A stretch of 64,000 bases of DNA, taken from the NCBI GenBank assembly GCA_019285755.1, contig CP079103.1:4340001-4404000 (forward strand), given 5' to 3'. The stretch comes from Chitinophaga sp. E66 (lineage in GTDB: Bacteria > Bacteroidota > Bacteroidia > Chitinophagales > Chitinophagaceae). The notes beneath the pieces are model-generated. The model had not been told where the DNA came from, did not search any database, and was given only the letters and a program-made list of their open reading frames with translations. The translations under genes and the position numbers were made by a program. Positions 42,417-51,256 of this stretch are shown here, piece by piece (positions within the stretch are counted from its first letter, which is position 1; the number at the start of each line of letters is the position of its first letter).

Positions 42417-43131
42417 TTAAGGTTTTACTTTCTCTTCCTCTTCTTTCGGCGGCTCTGCCGGCGCTTCGATCGGATTGCCAAATTCGTCGAAGTGCGAGTG
42501 GATGGCTGTTTACCGAAAACGAGTTTGTAAAGTACCGGCGCCGTGGTGATTACTACGATAATGATAATGATCCATTCCAGGTGGTCGGTGAGCGTGGGGA
42601 TGGCCTTCCCAAGGAAGTGGCCAGCCAGCATCAGGGAAAATACCCAGGAAAAAGAGCCGATGATGTTATAGAACATGAACTTCTTGCGCTCCATGCCCAC
42701 GATACCCGCGATAATAGGGGCGAAAGTACGGACTACAGGCAGAAAGCGGGCAACGAAAATAGCGCCGCCACCCCATTTGTCATATACTTCCTTGGCCTGC
42801 CAGAGGTGTTTTTTCTTGAACAGCCAGGTGTCTTTACGTTTAAACAGCAACGGGCCCGATTTGCGGCCGAACCAGTAACCTACGATATTTCCCAGTACGC
42901 CCATGATAGCGATAAGCGTCATGGCAACTACAAGCGGCATATTGAAAAAGCTGGAAGCGAGCTGCTCCCCGTAAATACCAGCAACAAAAAGCAGGGAATC
43001 TCCCGGCAGGAAAAAACCTACGAACAATCCAGTTTCGGCGAAAATGATCGCCAAAATCAGGTAGTAACCTCCATTATCTATGATCCACTGGGGTTGATTA
43101 AATGCTTGAAAAACTCAATAATCTGGTCCAT
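42417..43131 (-). CDS. DedA-family membrane protein, frame broken
   Basis: DedA/SNARE-associated family (VTT domain). Members act as undecaprenyl-phosphate or phosphatidylethanolamine flippases. N-terminus MDQIIEFFKHLINPQWIIDN, then TGLFVGFFLPGDSLLFVAGI with the conserved Gly-Asp region, GNIVGYWFGRKSGPLLF, and AIFVARFLPVVRTFAPIIAG with the conserved Arg-Phe-hydrophobic-Pro-hydrophobic-Arg. About 238 codons. Breaks near 43095 and 42515; the repaired tail is acidic (EPPKEEEEKVKP). Which lipid it moves is not visible. Confidence 0.88.
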
Positions 43132-43213
43132 GCTATTGTTTACTATTCTGTTAGAGCGGCTAAAAATAATGTTTTATATGTCAAGAGGAAGTTAATATTT
43201 CCTGAAATTGGCC

Positions 43214-44632
43214 TTAGGCTTTGGTTTCAGGCGGCAGATTCTTAAAATCGACCTCTCCTTCCCACTTTCCGATCACGGCCGTGGCCAGACAATTCCCGAT
43301 CACATTTACAGAAGTACGGGCCATATCCATCAGCTCGTCGATTCCGAGAATCAGGAACACGGGCCATACCGGCAGGTGGAAAGACGCTACCGTGCCCAGG
43401 ATGATCACCGGGGTTGCCCGGGAACTCCCGCCACGCCCTTACTCGTCAGCATCAGGGTAAATACCATTAGGATTTGCTGGGGCCAGGTGAGCGGGGTGCC
43501 GGCCGCCTGGGCCACGAACACAGACGCCAAAGCGAGGTACAGCGTGGATCCGTCCAGGTTGAAGCTATAACCGGTGGGCATTACGAATGCAATGATCTTC
43601 CGGGGAACGCCCATCCGCTCCATGGCCTCCATGGCCTTGGGCAGGGCTGATTCCGAACTGGTCGTGGCAAATGCAATGGACACCGGCTCGGAAATCTCCT
43701 TGATAAAACGCCGGATGGGCAGACCGATAATAAGCGCCACCGGTACAAATACCACCAATACGAATACCGCCAGCGCCGCATACAGGGTTATTAGCAGCTT
43801 GAACAGGTTCCCCAGCACATCGAGGCCGCCATGCCCTACCGTGTAAGCGATAGCGGCGCCCACGCCCACCGGGGCGAAGTACATTACTATATTGGTGAAC
43901 TTGAACATGGTTTCGGAGAGACTACCGCAGAAATCCAGCATGGGCTGGCGCATTTTGTCTTTCACCATGAGCAGTGCGATACCGAAGATAACACTGAACA
44001 CCACGATCGGGAGGATCTCGCCATGGTATATGGATTTGGCGATATTCTCGGGGAAGATGTGCAGGATAATATCCTGCCAGTTCTGCGGTTTGGTGGCCGG
44101 CAGTACTTCGTGGCCCGCCGGAGGCTGTGGAACGCCCACGCCGGCCTGTGAAATATTAATGGCGGCCAGGCCGATGAACAGCGCGATGGTGGTAACGATC
44201 TCGAAATAAACGAGTGATTTCCAACCCATTCTTCCGACCTGTTTGATATCCGAGTGCCCGGCGATGCCTACCACCAGCGTGGCGAAAAGCAGCGGGGCGA
44301 TAATGGTTTTGATCAGTTGCAGGAAAACTTTACTGAGTACCTGGAAGTTGATGGCGATAGCCGGCCAGTCGTGCCCCAGTTCGCCCCCGATTAGCATGCT
44401 CACGAGTATCCAAGTGGTGAGGGATCTCTTTGCGATGGCGAACCACACGAAGGCGGCCACCACGATCCAGCGGGAGATCAAAAGGAGATCCGGAGGAAAA
44501 AGCCCCTGCCTAAGGTTCGGATCCCGTCGTAGACGGCGCCACACTGCCAAAGTTCACATCAATGACATGCAAGATGGCTACGATCGTAAAAGAGATCAAA
44601 GCGGCAATGCCTGCCTTCCTTTTATTCATCAT
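43214..44632 (-). CDS. Dicarboxylate/amino acid:cation symporter, frame broken
   Basis: DAACS (GltP/DctA) transporter of about 473 codons. Landmarks: IIAPLLFATLVVGIAGH, the serine-rich hairpin AFATTSSESALPKAMEAMER, helix 7 VMPTGYSFNLDGSTLYLALA and helix 8 MARTSVNVIGNCLATAVIGK, with the substrate- and Na-binding Asn. Breaks near 44515 and 43410. The long segment AGVGVPQPPAGHEVLPATKP is an insertion between helices 3 and 4. The start MMNKRKAGIAALISF at 44632 has a promoter box upstream. It probably takes up glutamate, aspartate or C4-dicarboxylates. Confidence 0.9.
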
Positions 44633-44673
44633 GAAGTAGAGGTGATTTAGGTTTAGATCTGACAAAAATCGCC

Positions 44674-44681
44674 CAAAAATA
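44674..44681 (-). promoter_or_regulatory. Minus-7 box for the DAACS symporter gene
   Basis: TATTTTTG on the minus strand, 42 bases before the start codon. Confidence 0.5.
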
Positions 44682-44760
44682 AGGTTCTCAGGCGAAATTC
44701 CCGCAGATGGAGGTTACCGCTCGTATATAAAATAAAATATGGCGTTTATCATTAACGCAC

Positions 44761-44768
44761 TATATTTG
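44761..44768 (+). promoter_or_regulatory. Minus-7 box for the APC permease gene
   Basis: TATATTTG matches TAnnTTTG, 55 bases before the ATG at 44823. Confidence 0.6.
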
Positions 44769-44822
44769 GCGATCTGTAAAAACAAATCTAACCGCTAATA
44801 TCAACCACAACCAATCAATTGT

Positions 44823-46270
44823 ATGAGTAGACTCTTTGTCAAAAAGCCTCTTGCACAGTTATTCGCGGAAGCGTCTGATTCTGAAAAAGGGCTTAAAAGG
44901 TCTTTGACTGCTACCAGCCTGGTAGCGCTGGGTATCGGCGCTATCATCGGTGCAGGCCTGTTTTCCCTGACCGGTCTCGCCGCCGCCAACAACGCCGGGC
45001 CCGCCGTAACGCTTTCGTTCGTAATCGGCGCTATCGGATGCGCCTTCGCCGGCCTTTGCTATGCTGAATTCGCTTCCATGATCCCCATCGCAGGCAGCGC
45101 TTACACTTACAGCTATGCCACAATGGGCGAGTTCCTTGCCTGGATCATCGGGTGGGACCTTGTGCTGGAATACGCACTTGGCGCCGCAACCGTATCCATC
45201 AGCTGGTCACAGTACCTCGTTAAATTCCTGCATCATTACAATATCCACCTTCCCGCACAGCTGACGGCCTCGCCATTCGAGACCGTTACCATGCTCGACG
45301 GCTCCCAGGTTACAGGTATCATGAACCTGCCGGCAGTATTGATCATCATAGCGTTATCGCTGTTGCTGATCCGCGGCACCCGTGAATCCGCCCTCCTGAA
45401 CGGCCTGCTCGTTGCCCTGAAAGTGGCAGTAGTACTGGTATTTATCGCAGTAGGCTGGAGCCACGTAAATCCCGCCAACTACGATCCCTACATCCCCGCT
45501 AACACCGGCGAATTTGGGCACTTCGGTATCTCCGGCCTGTTCCGTGGCGCCGCGGTCGTGTTCTTCGCGTTCATTGGCTTCGATGCCGTATCTACCGCCG
45601 CACAGGAAGCCAAGAACCCCAAGCGAGACATGCCCATCGGCATCCTCGGCTCCCTGGCCATCTGTACCATATTATATGTGCTGTTCGCTCACGTAATGAC
45701 CGGTCTGGCCAACTACACCGAGTTCAAAGACAGCGCCGCTCCAGTAGCTATCGCGATCGCCAAAACACCATACGGCTGGCTCCAACAGGCCATCATCCTG
45801 GCCATCCTCGCCGGTTACACTTCTGTAATCCTGGTAATGCTCCTGGGCCAAAGCCGCGTGTTCTATTCCATGTCGCTCGACGGCCTCCTGCCCAAAACTT
45901 TCTCTCAGGTTCATAAAAATATCGCACCCCGTATAAAGCTAACATCCTGTTCATGGTGTTCACCAGCCTCTTCGGTGCCTTCGTTCCCGTGCACATCGTG
46001 GGCGAAATGGTAAGCATCGGTACGCTGTTCGCCTTTGTACTGGTTTGCGTGGGCGTGATCGTGATGCGGAAAACCGATCCGGATGTACCCCGCTCCTTCA
46101 AAGTGCCCTGGGTTCCCGTAGTACCCATCATCGGTATCGTTATCTGCGTAGCCCTGATGGCTTCCCTCCCGCTCGATACCTGGCTCCGTCTCGCAGCCTG
46201 GATGGGCCTCGGTCTGGTGATCTACTTTGCATACAGCAAAAATCACAGTAAACTGGGCAACAAACTGTAA
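44823..46270 (+). CDS. Amino acid permease (APC superfamily), frame broken once
   Basis: Twelve-helix permease of the cationic amino acid transporter-like group, 482 codons. The N-terminus is soluble (VKKPLAQLFAEASDSEKGLK), helix 1 has GIGAIIGAGLFSLTGLAAAN with the substrate-binding GxG loop, and helix 6 lies in VFFAFIGFDAVSTAAQEAKN, typical of APC. The loop NPKRDMPIGILGS follows. One break near 45933. The C-terminal part resembles VGVIVMRKTDPDVPRSFKVP of CAT-like bacterial permeases. Substrate not visible; it is divergent from the DAACS gene. Confidence 0.9.
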
Positions 46271-46290
46271 TAACCGCGCTTAGCATATAA

Positions 46291-46317
46291 AATCCCGCCA
46301 GCAACGGCGGGATTTTT
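46291..46317 (+). terminator. Terminator after the APC permease gene
   Basis: AATCCCGCC, loop AGCAAC, GGCGGGATTTTT, 21 bases past the stop. Confidence 0.88.
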
Positions 46318-46408
46318 ATTCCCCTCAACCCGATTTACGCGGAATTTAATATTTTGCAGCCTCCTTATCCCGGTCAGACGGGTCGTAAGGCAAACTCTTT
46401 CAAACACT

Positions 46409-47118
46409 ATGGGACGTATTTTTGAAGTAAGAAAAGCGACCATGTTCGCCCGCTGGGACCGCATGGCCAAACAATTTACCCGTATCGGCAAGGAAATCGC
46501 CATGGCGGTGAAACAAGGCGGTCCGGATCCTGATAATAACCCCGCGCTCCGTCGCTGCATCCTTAACGCCAAAGGCGTGAACATGCCGAAAGACCGTGTG
46601 GACGCCGCCATCAAACGCGCGTTGGGCAAAGACAAAACTGATTACGAAGAAGTTGTATACGAAGGATATGCCCCCACGGCGTTGCCGTGATGGTGGATAC
46701 CGCTACCGATAACACTACCCGCACGGTTGCCAACGTACGCATGCACTTTAATAAATGCGGTGGCAGCCTTGGTAACAGCGGTTCTGTTGGCTTCATGTTC
46801 AACCGCCTTGGTGAATTCAAAATCAAAAACGGCGGCCAGAACCTGGAAGACCTCGAACTGGAACTGATCGACTATGGCCTGGAAGAAATCGGGGAAGACA
46901 GCGAAGGCAATATCATCGTTCGCGCCACATTTACCGAGTTCGGCAATATGGCGAAAGCACTGGAAGAGAAAGGATTGGAAGTGATCGCCTCCGAACTGAA
47001 GCGCATCCCCGCCAACACCGTGGAACTGAGCGAAGAACAAGCTAAAGAAGTACTTGAACTGATCGACCGCCTGGAACAAGACGACGACGTGCAGCAAGTA
47101 TTCCACAACCTTAAATAA
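46409..47118 (+). CDS. YebC/PmpR-family protein, frame broken
   Basis: About 236 codons. N-terminus GRIFEVRKATMFARWDRMAK, followed by IGKEIAMAVKQGGPDPDNNP, NAKGVNMPKDRVDAAIKRAL, YEGYAPHGVAVMVDTATDNT and FNKCGGSLGNSGSVGFMF, all hallmarks of YebC. YebC proteins were described as transcription regulators, and more recent work ties them to translation of polyproline stretches. The first residues differ from the usual MAGHSKWANI start, as in some Bacteroidota members. One break near 46680. Confidence 0.9.
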
Positions 47119-47136
47119 TCGTACCGCACGATATAT

Positions 47137-47165
47137 AAAAAGCCCGCCATCACGGCGGGCTTTTT
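47137..47165. terminator. Bidirectional terminator between yebC and the hydroxyacid dehydrogenase gene
   Basis: AAAAAGCCCGCC, loop ATCAC, GGCGGGCTTTTT: symmetrical, with A and T runs on both sides. It serves both converging genes. Confidence 0.88.
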
Positions 47166-48153
47166 GCATTTATACATAAGTTCCAGCTTTCCCGTTGCTT
47201 ATCCCCGATCACATTTTGCGGCCTGCCTTCCTGGAAAGCCTTAATATTCTCCACTACCTTATCCATCAGCCGCGAACGCGCTTCACGGGTAGCCCACGCG
47301 ATATGGGGCGTGATGTAACAATTCCGGGCGGACAATAGCGGATTATCAGCCTGTGGAGGCTCGGGGATAATACGTCCAGCCCCGCCCCGGCAATAACTCC
47401 GTTATTGAGCGCGGTAGCCAGGTCCGCTTCATTAATGAGCGGCCCGCGGCTGGTGTTGATGAGAAAGGCTGATGGCCGCATGGTCGCCAGCAGCGCCTTA
47501 TTCACAAAACCCTTATTGGCATCGTTCAGCGGACAATGCAGCGAGACGATATCCGCCTCACGGAAGCAGGAGGCCTCATCTGTAAAAGTCACGCCCTCCA
47601 TCCGGTCGCGCTCGGGGTGTTTGTGGCTGACGATCACCTTCATACCAAAAGCCAGCGCAATACGGGCCACCGCCTGTCCGATCTGACCAAACCCTATGAT
47701 TGCCAAAGTCTTGTCCGCCAATTCGGTCAGCGGCATTTTCCAATAACTGAAATCGGGGCTGGCCGACCAATCCCCTTTCCGAACGCTTTCTGCATGAAGC
47801 CCCACGCCCTGGCAGAGTTCCAGGATCAGCGCAAAGGTCAACTGAGCTACGGATGCGGAGCTATAGGCAGGCACGTTGGTGACGGTAATCCCTCTGGAGC
47901 GGGCAGCCGCAACATCTACCACATTGTACCCGGTAGCCATGACGCCGATATACCGGAGTTCCGGCAACTGCTCAATGACGGACGCGGGGATGAGGGACTT
48001 ATTAGTGAGAAGTATGGCTGCTCCTTTTGCGCGCTCCGCTACGGCGGCGGGGGCCGTTCTGTCGTGGACGGTTACGGTGCCGAGGGCTTCCAGCGCCTCC
48101 CAGGAAAGGTCTCCGGGTTGCAGTGCATATCCATCCAATACTACGATTTTCAT
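47150..48153 (-). CDS. D-2-hydroxyacid dehydrogenase, frame broken
   Basis: NAD-dependent family that reduces 2-keto acids or hydroxypyruvate. Domain order: MKIVVLDGYALQPGDLSW, ILLTNKSLIPASVIEQLPEL, GVMATGYNVVDVAAARSRGI, NAD loop TLAIIGFGQIGQAVARIALA, catalytic Arg in AFLINTSRGPLINEADLATA, catalytic Glu region after LDVLS (EPPQADNPLL), and catalytic His in CYITPHIAWATREARSRL. About 334 codons. A break near 47360. The exact stop is uncertain because the frame runs into the terminator; it may end some residues earlier after another break. Confidence 0.88.
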
Positions 48154-48210
48154 ATGAGCCGGGCTTATTTGGTGAAGCAATAAAAATAAACAATTCCGGA
48201 CCTCGGACGG

Positions 48211-48218
48211 GTTACCTT
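48211..48218 (+). promoter_or_regulatory. Possible minus-7 box for the 48.3-49.1 kb gene pair
   Basis: TACCTTTA differs from consensus only in the last base; it lies 106 bases before the ATG at 48324. Confidence 0.35.
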
Positions 48219-48323
48219 TACCCAATTCTGGTATTATCCATCCATGTACATTGAAGATCAGCCTCAATAATTACCTGAGGCCTCTTCACTTAGTACATTC
48301 AATGTAAATAAAATCAAGCAGTT

Positions 48324-48725
48324 ATGGCCAAAAACAAATCTTTCATCAGGTTCACCGGCAAGGTCGGTAACCTCATCGGCTACCGCCGGGGCGGAAAGTA
48401 TTTCCTGCGCTCCCGGCCGGAGACGGTCCGCCAGACACAGGCGACCAAACACGCCGCGCAATGGTTCGGCGCCGCCAGCCGCAAAGGAGCTCTCATTCGC
48501 AGGGCTCTGGCGCCCGATATCGACTATCATTGCGATCCGGGGCACGTCAACCAGCTCAACAAAGCCATCGTAAAGGCAGGGCGTAATAACCACGCAGGCA
48601 TTAGGGGCTTCCGTTTCAACCGGTACGCCGGCGTTGAACAGTTCCTGACGAACCGGCCGACTTTCTCCAAAGACGGGGTATTGCACATTCCTGCCCGGAA
48701 ATCTGGGTTAAACCAGACGCTGTAA
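48324..48725 (+). CDS. Small basic protein of unknown function
   Basis: Intact 133 residues. The start MAKNKSFIRFTGKVGNLIGY followed by RRGGKYFLRSRPETVRQTQA resembles a family of small basic proteins common in Chitinophagaceae that begin MAKNKS and have a GxxGxxxFYxR-like motif; the function is unknown. There is no signal peptide, and the protein is strongly basic (many Arg/Lys), which could mean nucleic-acid binding, but that is only inference. The next gene starts 3 bases after its stop, so the two form an operon. Confidence 0.65.
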   Translation: MAKNKSFIRFTGKVGNLIGYRRGGKYFLRSRPETVRQTQATKHAAQWFGAASRKGALIRRALAPDIDYHCDPGHVNQLNKAIVKAGRNNHAGIRGFRFNRYAGVEQFLTNRPTFSKDGVLHIPARKSGLNQTL

Positions 48726-48727
48726 AG

Positions 48728-49095
48728 ATGGAAATAAAGGTTATCGCTACCCGCATCGACTTCACCACCCATACGGTAACAGGCTCTGATGCGGCAGTAA
48801 CATTTATTGACCTGGAGAAACCCCATACCCGCATCTCCGGTTTAGACATCCCTATGAATGTTCCTGGCAAAGGAACACTCATGGTAGTGTTGCAGGTCCG
48901 GCTACATATGAAAGATGGCGCCTCGGCCAACCGTCAATGCAATGCTGTGGATATTATCGCAGTGGTACCAGACCAGCCGTTGGAGGTCATCTCCGCCAAA
49001 TCCAAACCTACAAGAAACTAGTCCGCCTGCTGCCGGCTATTCCCATACAAACAATTCACATCAACGAAGGAAACGCCTTCATACAGCGGGAATAG
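48728..49095 (+). CDS. Small protein of unknown function, second in the operon, frame broken near the end
   Basis: Begins MEIKVIATRIDFTTHTVTGS, continues DAAVTFIDLEKPHTRISGLD and RLHMKDGASANRQCNAVDII. The frame as it stands stops at 49021. Adding one A in the AAACC near 48994-49009 would join it to TYKKLVRLLPAIPIQTIHIN and a stop at 49093-49095, giving about 122 residues. I do not recognise the family. The extended part also forms a hairpin (GCTATTCCC at 49036 with GGGAATAGC at 49088), so an RNA structure is an alternative reading for that stretch. Confidence 0.5.
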
Positions 49096-49309
49096 CAATA
49101 GTGCTATAGCTGCAAGATTTTATCACAATTAATTCATTATCAACACATAATAATATATAATCTAGCACGGCAGGTCTTTCCACCGTCTGGCGTTGCCATG
49201 CGCCGAAAGCTCCATTCCCTCCTCTATCATACGAACTTCCTAATATTACTCTACTTCACCTCACCTCAACATCAATTCCGCATCAAGTCCACCTTTTCTC
49301 CAATCTTTC

Positions 49310-49430
49310 CGTATAACTCCCGTACTATTCCAGTAGTCGTACCGTACAGTTACCGTACTGATGCTGTAGCATTACAGTACTGGTAATGTACCGGTGTTGT
49401 ACCGATACAACACAACTAAAGTATTACTAA
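49310..49430. repeat. Degenerate array of eleven 11-bp units with a fixed GTA
   Basis: Counting in elevens from 49310 gives CGTATAACTCC, CGTACTATTCC, AGTAGTCGTAC, CGTACAGTTAC, CGTACTGATGC, TGTAGCATTAC, AGTACTGGTAA, TGTACCGGTGT, TGTACCGATAC, AACACAACTAA, AGTATTACTAA. GTA stands at positions 2-4 in ten of eleven units while the rest varies freely. No gene is convincing between 49096 and 50137 apart from short open frames (49569-49814, 49676-49930) that I cannot support. Confidence 0.75.
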
Positions 49431-50137
49431 CGCATCTGTCGTTTGTGAATCGTACATACATCGTGATGATAGCTTGCCGACAAGTTAAAAATCGAACGAT
49501 ATCGCACTGATAAAATAACCAATGTCCTACTACAAATGTCCTATTGACATCACAGCGTTTCTTGCGACTTGAAATACTTAAAATGGGACTCAGCTCACCT
49601 CCGCGACCTTTACCCCGTTGCTAAAATCAACACTAAGTTTGGGAGTGTCTATGTCCCCAAGAGCTATAGCGAAACGTGTACGGCGAAAGCCCCAAAAGCA
49701 TGCGAGCTGATATCGCATTGTACCCTAAGTCTTGTAAATACACAAAATGGGAAGGCAGTCCACTCACGCGAACTGCCGGCCCCAACTGCCAAAAATCAAC
49801 ATGGAATATGTTAAGAATATGTCGCCATGAGCTTATTGCGCAAGGACAGAAAAAGAATGCAAATTTGACGTGGATGTCCATCAATTTTGCTTTCATGCAT
49901 GAAATGGTAAAACGGCGCGTCTGTCATTAACAACAGAGGGATAATTATGTATCATCGTTCATGTCTGCATGCAACCCAACGACAAGGGATAAAGGCGATT
50001 TATGCCTGTGCAAAACCTGGCGCCAGTTGGTTTAGATCTTCGCAATAAACGTTTGGCTGATCCCCATTTTCATCATGTCTCAATATCAAAAATCGGGAAA
50101 CGGCTTTCCGTATGCAAACTAATGCTGACAACATGCA

Positions 50138-50392
50138 TTACCGCAACAACTGGACCTTATGGAACACGTTGTTCAGTTTGTCGATAACAAAATTACCGTA
50201 AATAGAACGGTATGTACCATAACACAACTTACCGCTGACCTCCATGTTGTGTTCCTTGCCTAATGGATGAGGTCCCTCTATCAACCCCGTAAACCGCATC
50301 CTTTGTAGTTGGCCGCCGCAACGGCATTTGATTTCAGTAAGCCTTTTGTGAGAGTACACAATCGTACTGCATCTGATACATCTTGCTTCCAT
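50138..50392 (-). CDS. Small zinc-ribbon protein
   Basis: 84 residues. The N-terminus MEARCIRCSTIVYSHKRLTE then IKCRCGGQLQ carries CxxC and CxC spaced by 13 residues, a plausible single zinc knuckle similar in layout to phage Mu Com-like and other small translational regulators. The remainder (SGKLCYGTYRSIYGNFVID) is unrecognised. It lies alone in a gene-poor, more AT-rich island, which would fit a mobile or phage-related remnant, but no integrase or transposase is visible. Confidence 0.5.
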   Translation of the reverse strand: MEARCIRCSTIVYSHKRLTEIKCRCGGQLQRMRFTGLIEGPHPLGKEHNMEVSGKLCYGTYRSIYGNFVIDKLNNVFHKVQLLR

Positions 50393-50510
50393 AACTCAGT
50401 TCGTTTTTATATCAAATTTTGGTTGTCGTCCCCTAACGCATGGATAGATGTTGTACTAGCTAAGAGTTAACAAACGGCTCATGCGTTCGTATAGACTAAA
50501 GAGGAGAAAA

Positions 50511-50698
50511 ATGATGCAGAGGGTTAAAGAAAATGTAAAAAACCTCACCTGATTTTTTCCCGGGTAGTTATTCCGGCGATCATAGGATGATGGTTAAAAC
50601 ACGTTTGAAAAATCAGGCGAGGTTCACAAAGGAATATTGCAGAGGATATGGGTGAAATATTTCCAGATCTGGCACAACAGTTACTACTGATTGCATAA
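50511..50698 (+). CDS. Possible short gene with a strong ribosome-binding site, frame broken, or a structured RNA
   Basis: AAAGAGGAGAAAA stands immediately before ATGATG, an unusually strong Shine-Dalgarno for Bacteroidota. The frame as written stops after 13 codons. Restoring two single bases (near 50548 and 50627) gives about 62 residues, including PDFFPGSYSGDHRMMVKTRL and NIAEDMGEIFPDLAQQLLLI, with a stop at 50696. A terminator follows at 50708. The same stretch contains a 17-bp inverted repeat, so it might act as RNA instead. Confidence 0.3.
50541..50624. repeat. 17-bp inverted repeat around a 50-base loop
   Basis: AACCTCACCTGATTTTT (50541-50557) and AAAAATCAGGCGAGGTT (50608-50624) are inverted copies with one mismatch. 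On the minus strand the mismatch becomes a G-U pair. It could form a long hairpin in RNA. Confidence 0.7.
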
Positions 50699-50707
50699 CT
50701 GAAGAAA

Positions 50708-50737
50708 GGCCGCTCTTCTCAGAACGGCCCCCTTTTC
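50708..50737 (+). terminator. Plus-strand terminator in the gene-poor island
   Basis: GGCCG-C-TCT, loop TCTC, AGA-A-CGGCC, then CCCCTTTTC. No large plus-strand gene precedes it, which supports a short gene or RNA at 50.5-50.7 kb. Sequence 50738-50893 holds nothing else I can name. Confidence 0.6.
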
Positions 50738-50893
50738 AGCCTATTTGAACCGTCTAAGCAATTTCATTTTTGAATGTGTCTGCAATTTATCTCATTCCAT
50801 TAACCATTGAATAGCAAATGGGACAATGAACAGACAATGAATATTGCTATAGAATATGAACAAACAAATGGCTGATATTAAATGACATATGAA

Positions 50894-51238
50894 TTAAAAT
50901 GAATAACTTCTTCTGAAGAACGACCATTGTGCCTGCGCAACTGCCGGGTTCCGCGGATCGCTGTTAACAATTAATAAGTACCCCGCCAGCCGGCTCAGCT
51001 GCCAGTCCTCTGTCAACTCGCCGGCCTGCCAGCAATAAATTCTCCGGAAGTTTAACGTCACCGGCATACGTAATGCCGCACAAGCCTGCATCGCCCGACC
51101 CAATGCCGTTCTTAATCCCTCCGGCGTATATCCCAACATCTCAACCAGCTCACTCGCATAAAAATCAGGCGATGTTTCCGCCTCCGTCCGGTGCTGTTGC
51201 GCCAGGATCTCCTCCAGGTAATCGATCGTCTGTAACAT
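50894..51238 (-). CDS. DinD/BRO-N-like small protein downstream of dnaJ
   Basis: 114 residues. The middle, FYASELVEMLGYTPEGLRTA, followed by MQACAALRMPVTLNF, and the end DWQLSRLAGYLLIVNSDPRN then PAVAQAQWSFF, follow the pattern of the DNA-damage-inducible protein D/BRO N-terminal domain (LxxLLGY...A...AC...DxxLxRxAxYLIxxNxDPxxPxxxxAQxYF). DinD proteins modulate RecA; this one is much shorter than DinD. It lies 19 bases downstream of dnaJ, where a CbpM-type co-chaperone modulator often sits, so that alternative should be kept in mind. Confidence 0.6.
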   Translation of the reverse strand: MLQTIDYLEEILAQQHRTEAETSPDFYASELVEMLGYTPEGLRTALGRAMQACAALRMPVTLNFRRIYCWQAGELTEDWQLSRLAGYLLIVNSDPRNPAVAQAQWSFFRRSYSF

Positions 51239-51256
51239 TAGCTTGTATTTTACAGG

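Noticed and set aside
49036..49096. Nested hairpin GCTATTCCC/GGGAATAGC, considered as a terminator or attC-like site.
   Set aside because: No T run follows, and the stretch reads as the protein-coding end of the preceding gene once one base is restored.
7654..49430. Possibility that the 11-bp arrays are CRISPR arrays.
   Set aside because: Units are contiguous with no spacers, are far too short for CRISPR repeats, and no cas gene is present.
49569..50187. Open frames at 49569-49814, 49676-49930, 49633-49896 and 50002-50187.
   Set aside because: They overlap each other on both strands, lack start signals and show no recognisable protein pattern.
50500..50514. AAAGAGGAGAAA before ATG equals a ribosome-binding site widely used in synthetic constructs.
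   Set aside because: Twelve bases rich in purines can arise by chance, and nothing nearby looks like vector or construct sequence.
50810..50905. Recurring AATG and GAACA words upstream of the DinD-like gene, possibly another 11-bp array.
   Set aside because: The spacings are 8, 11, 19, 12, 14 and 17, with no constant period.
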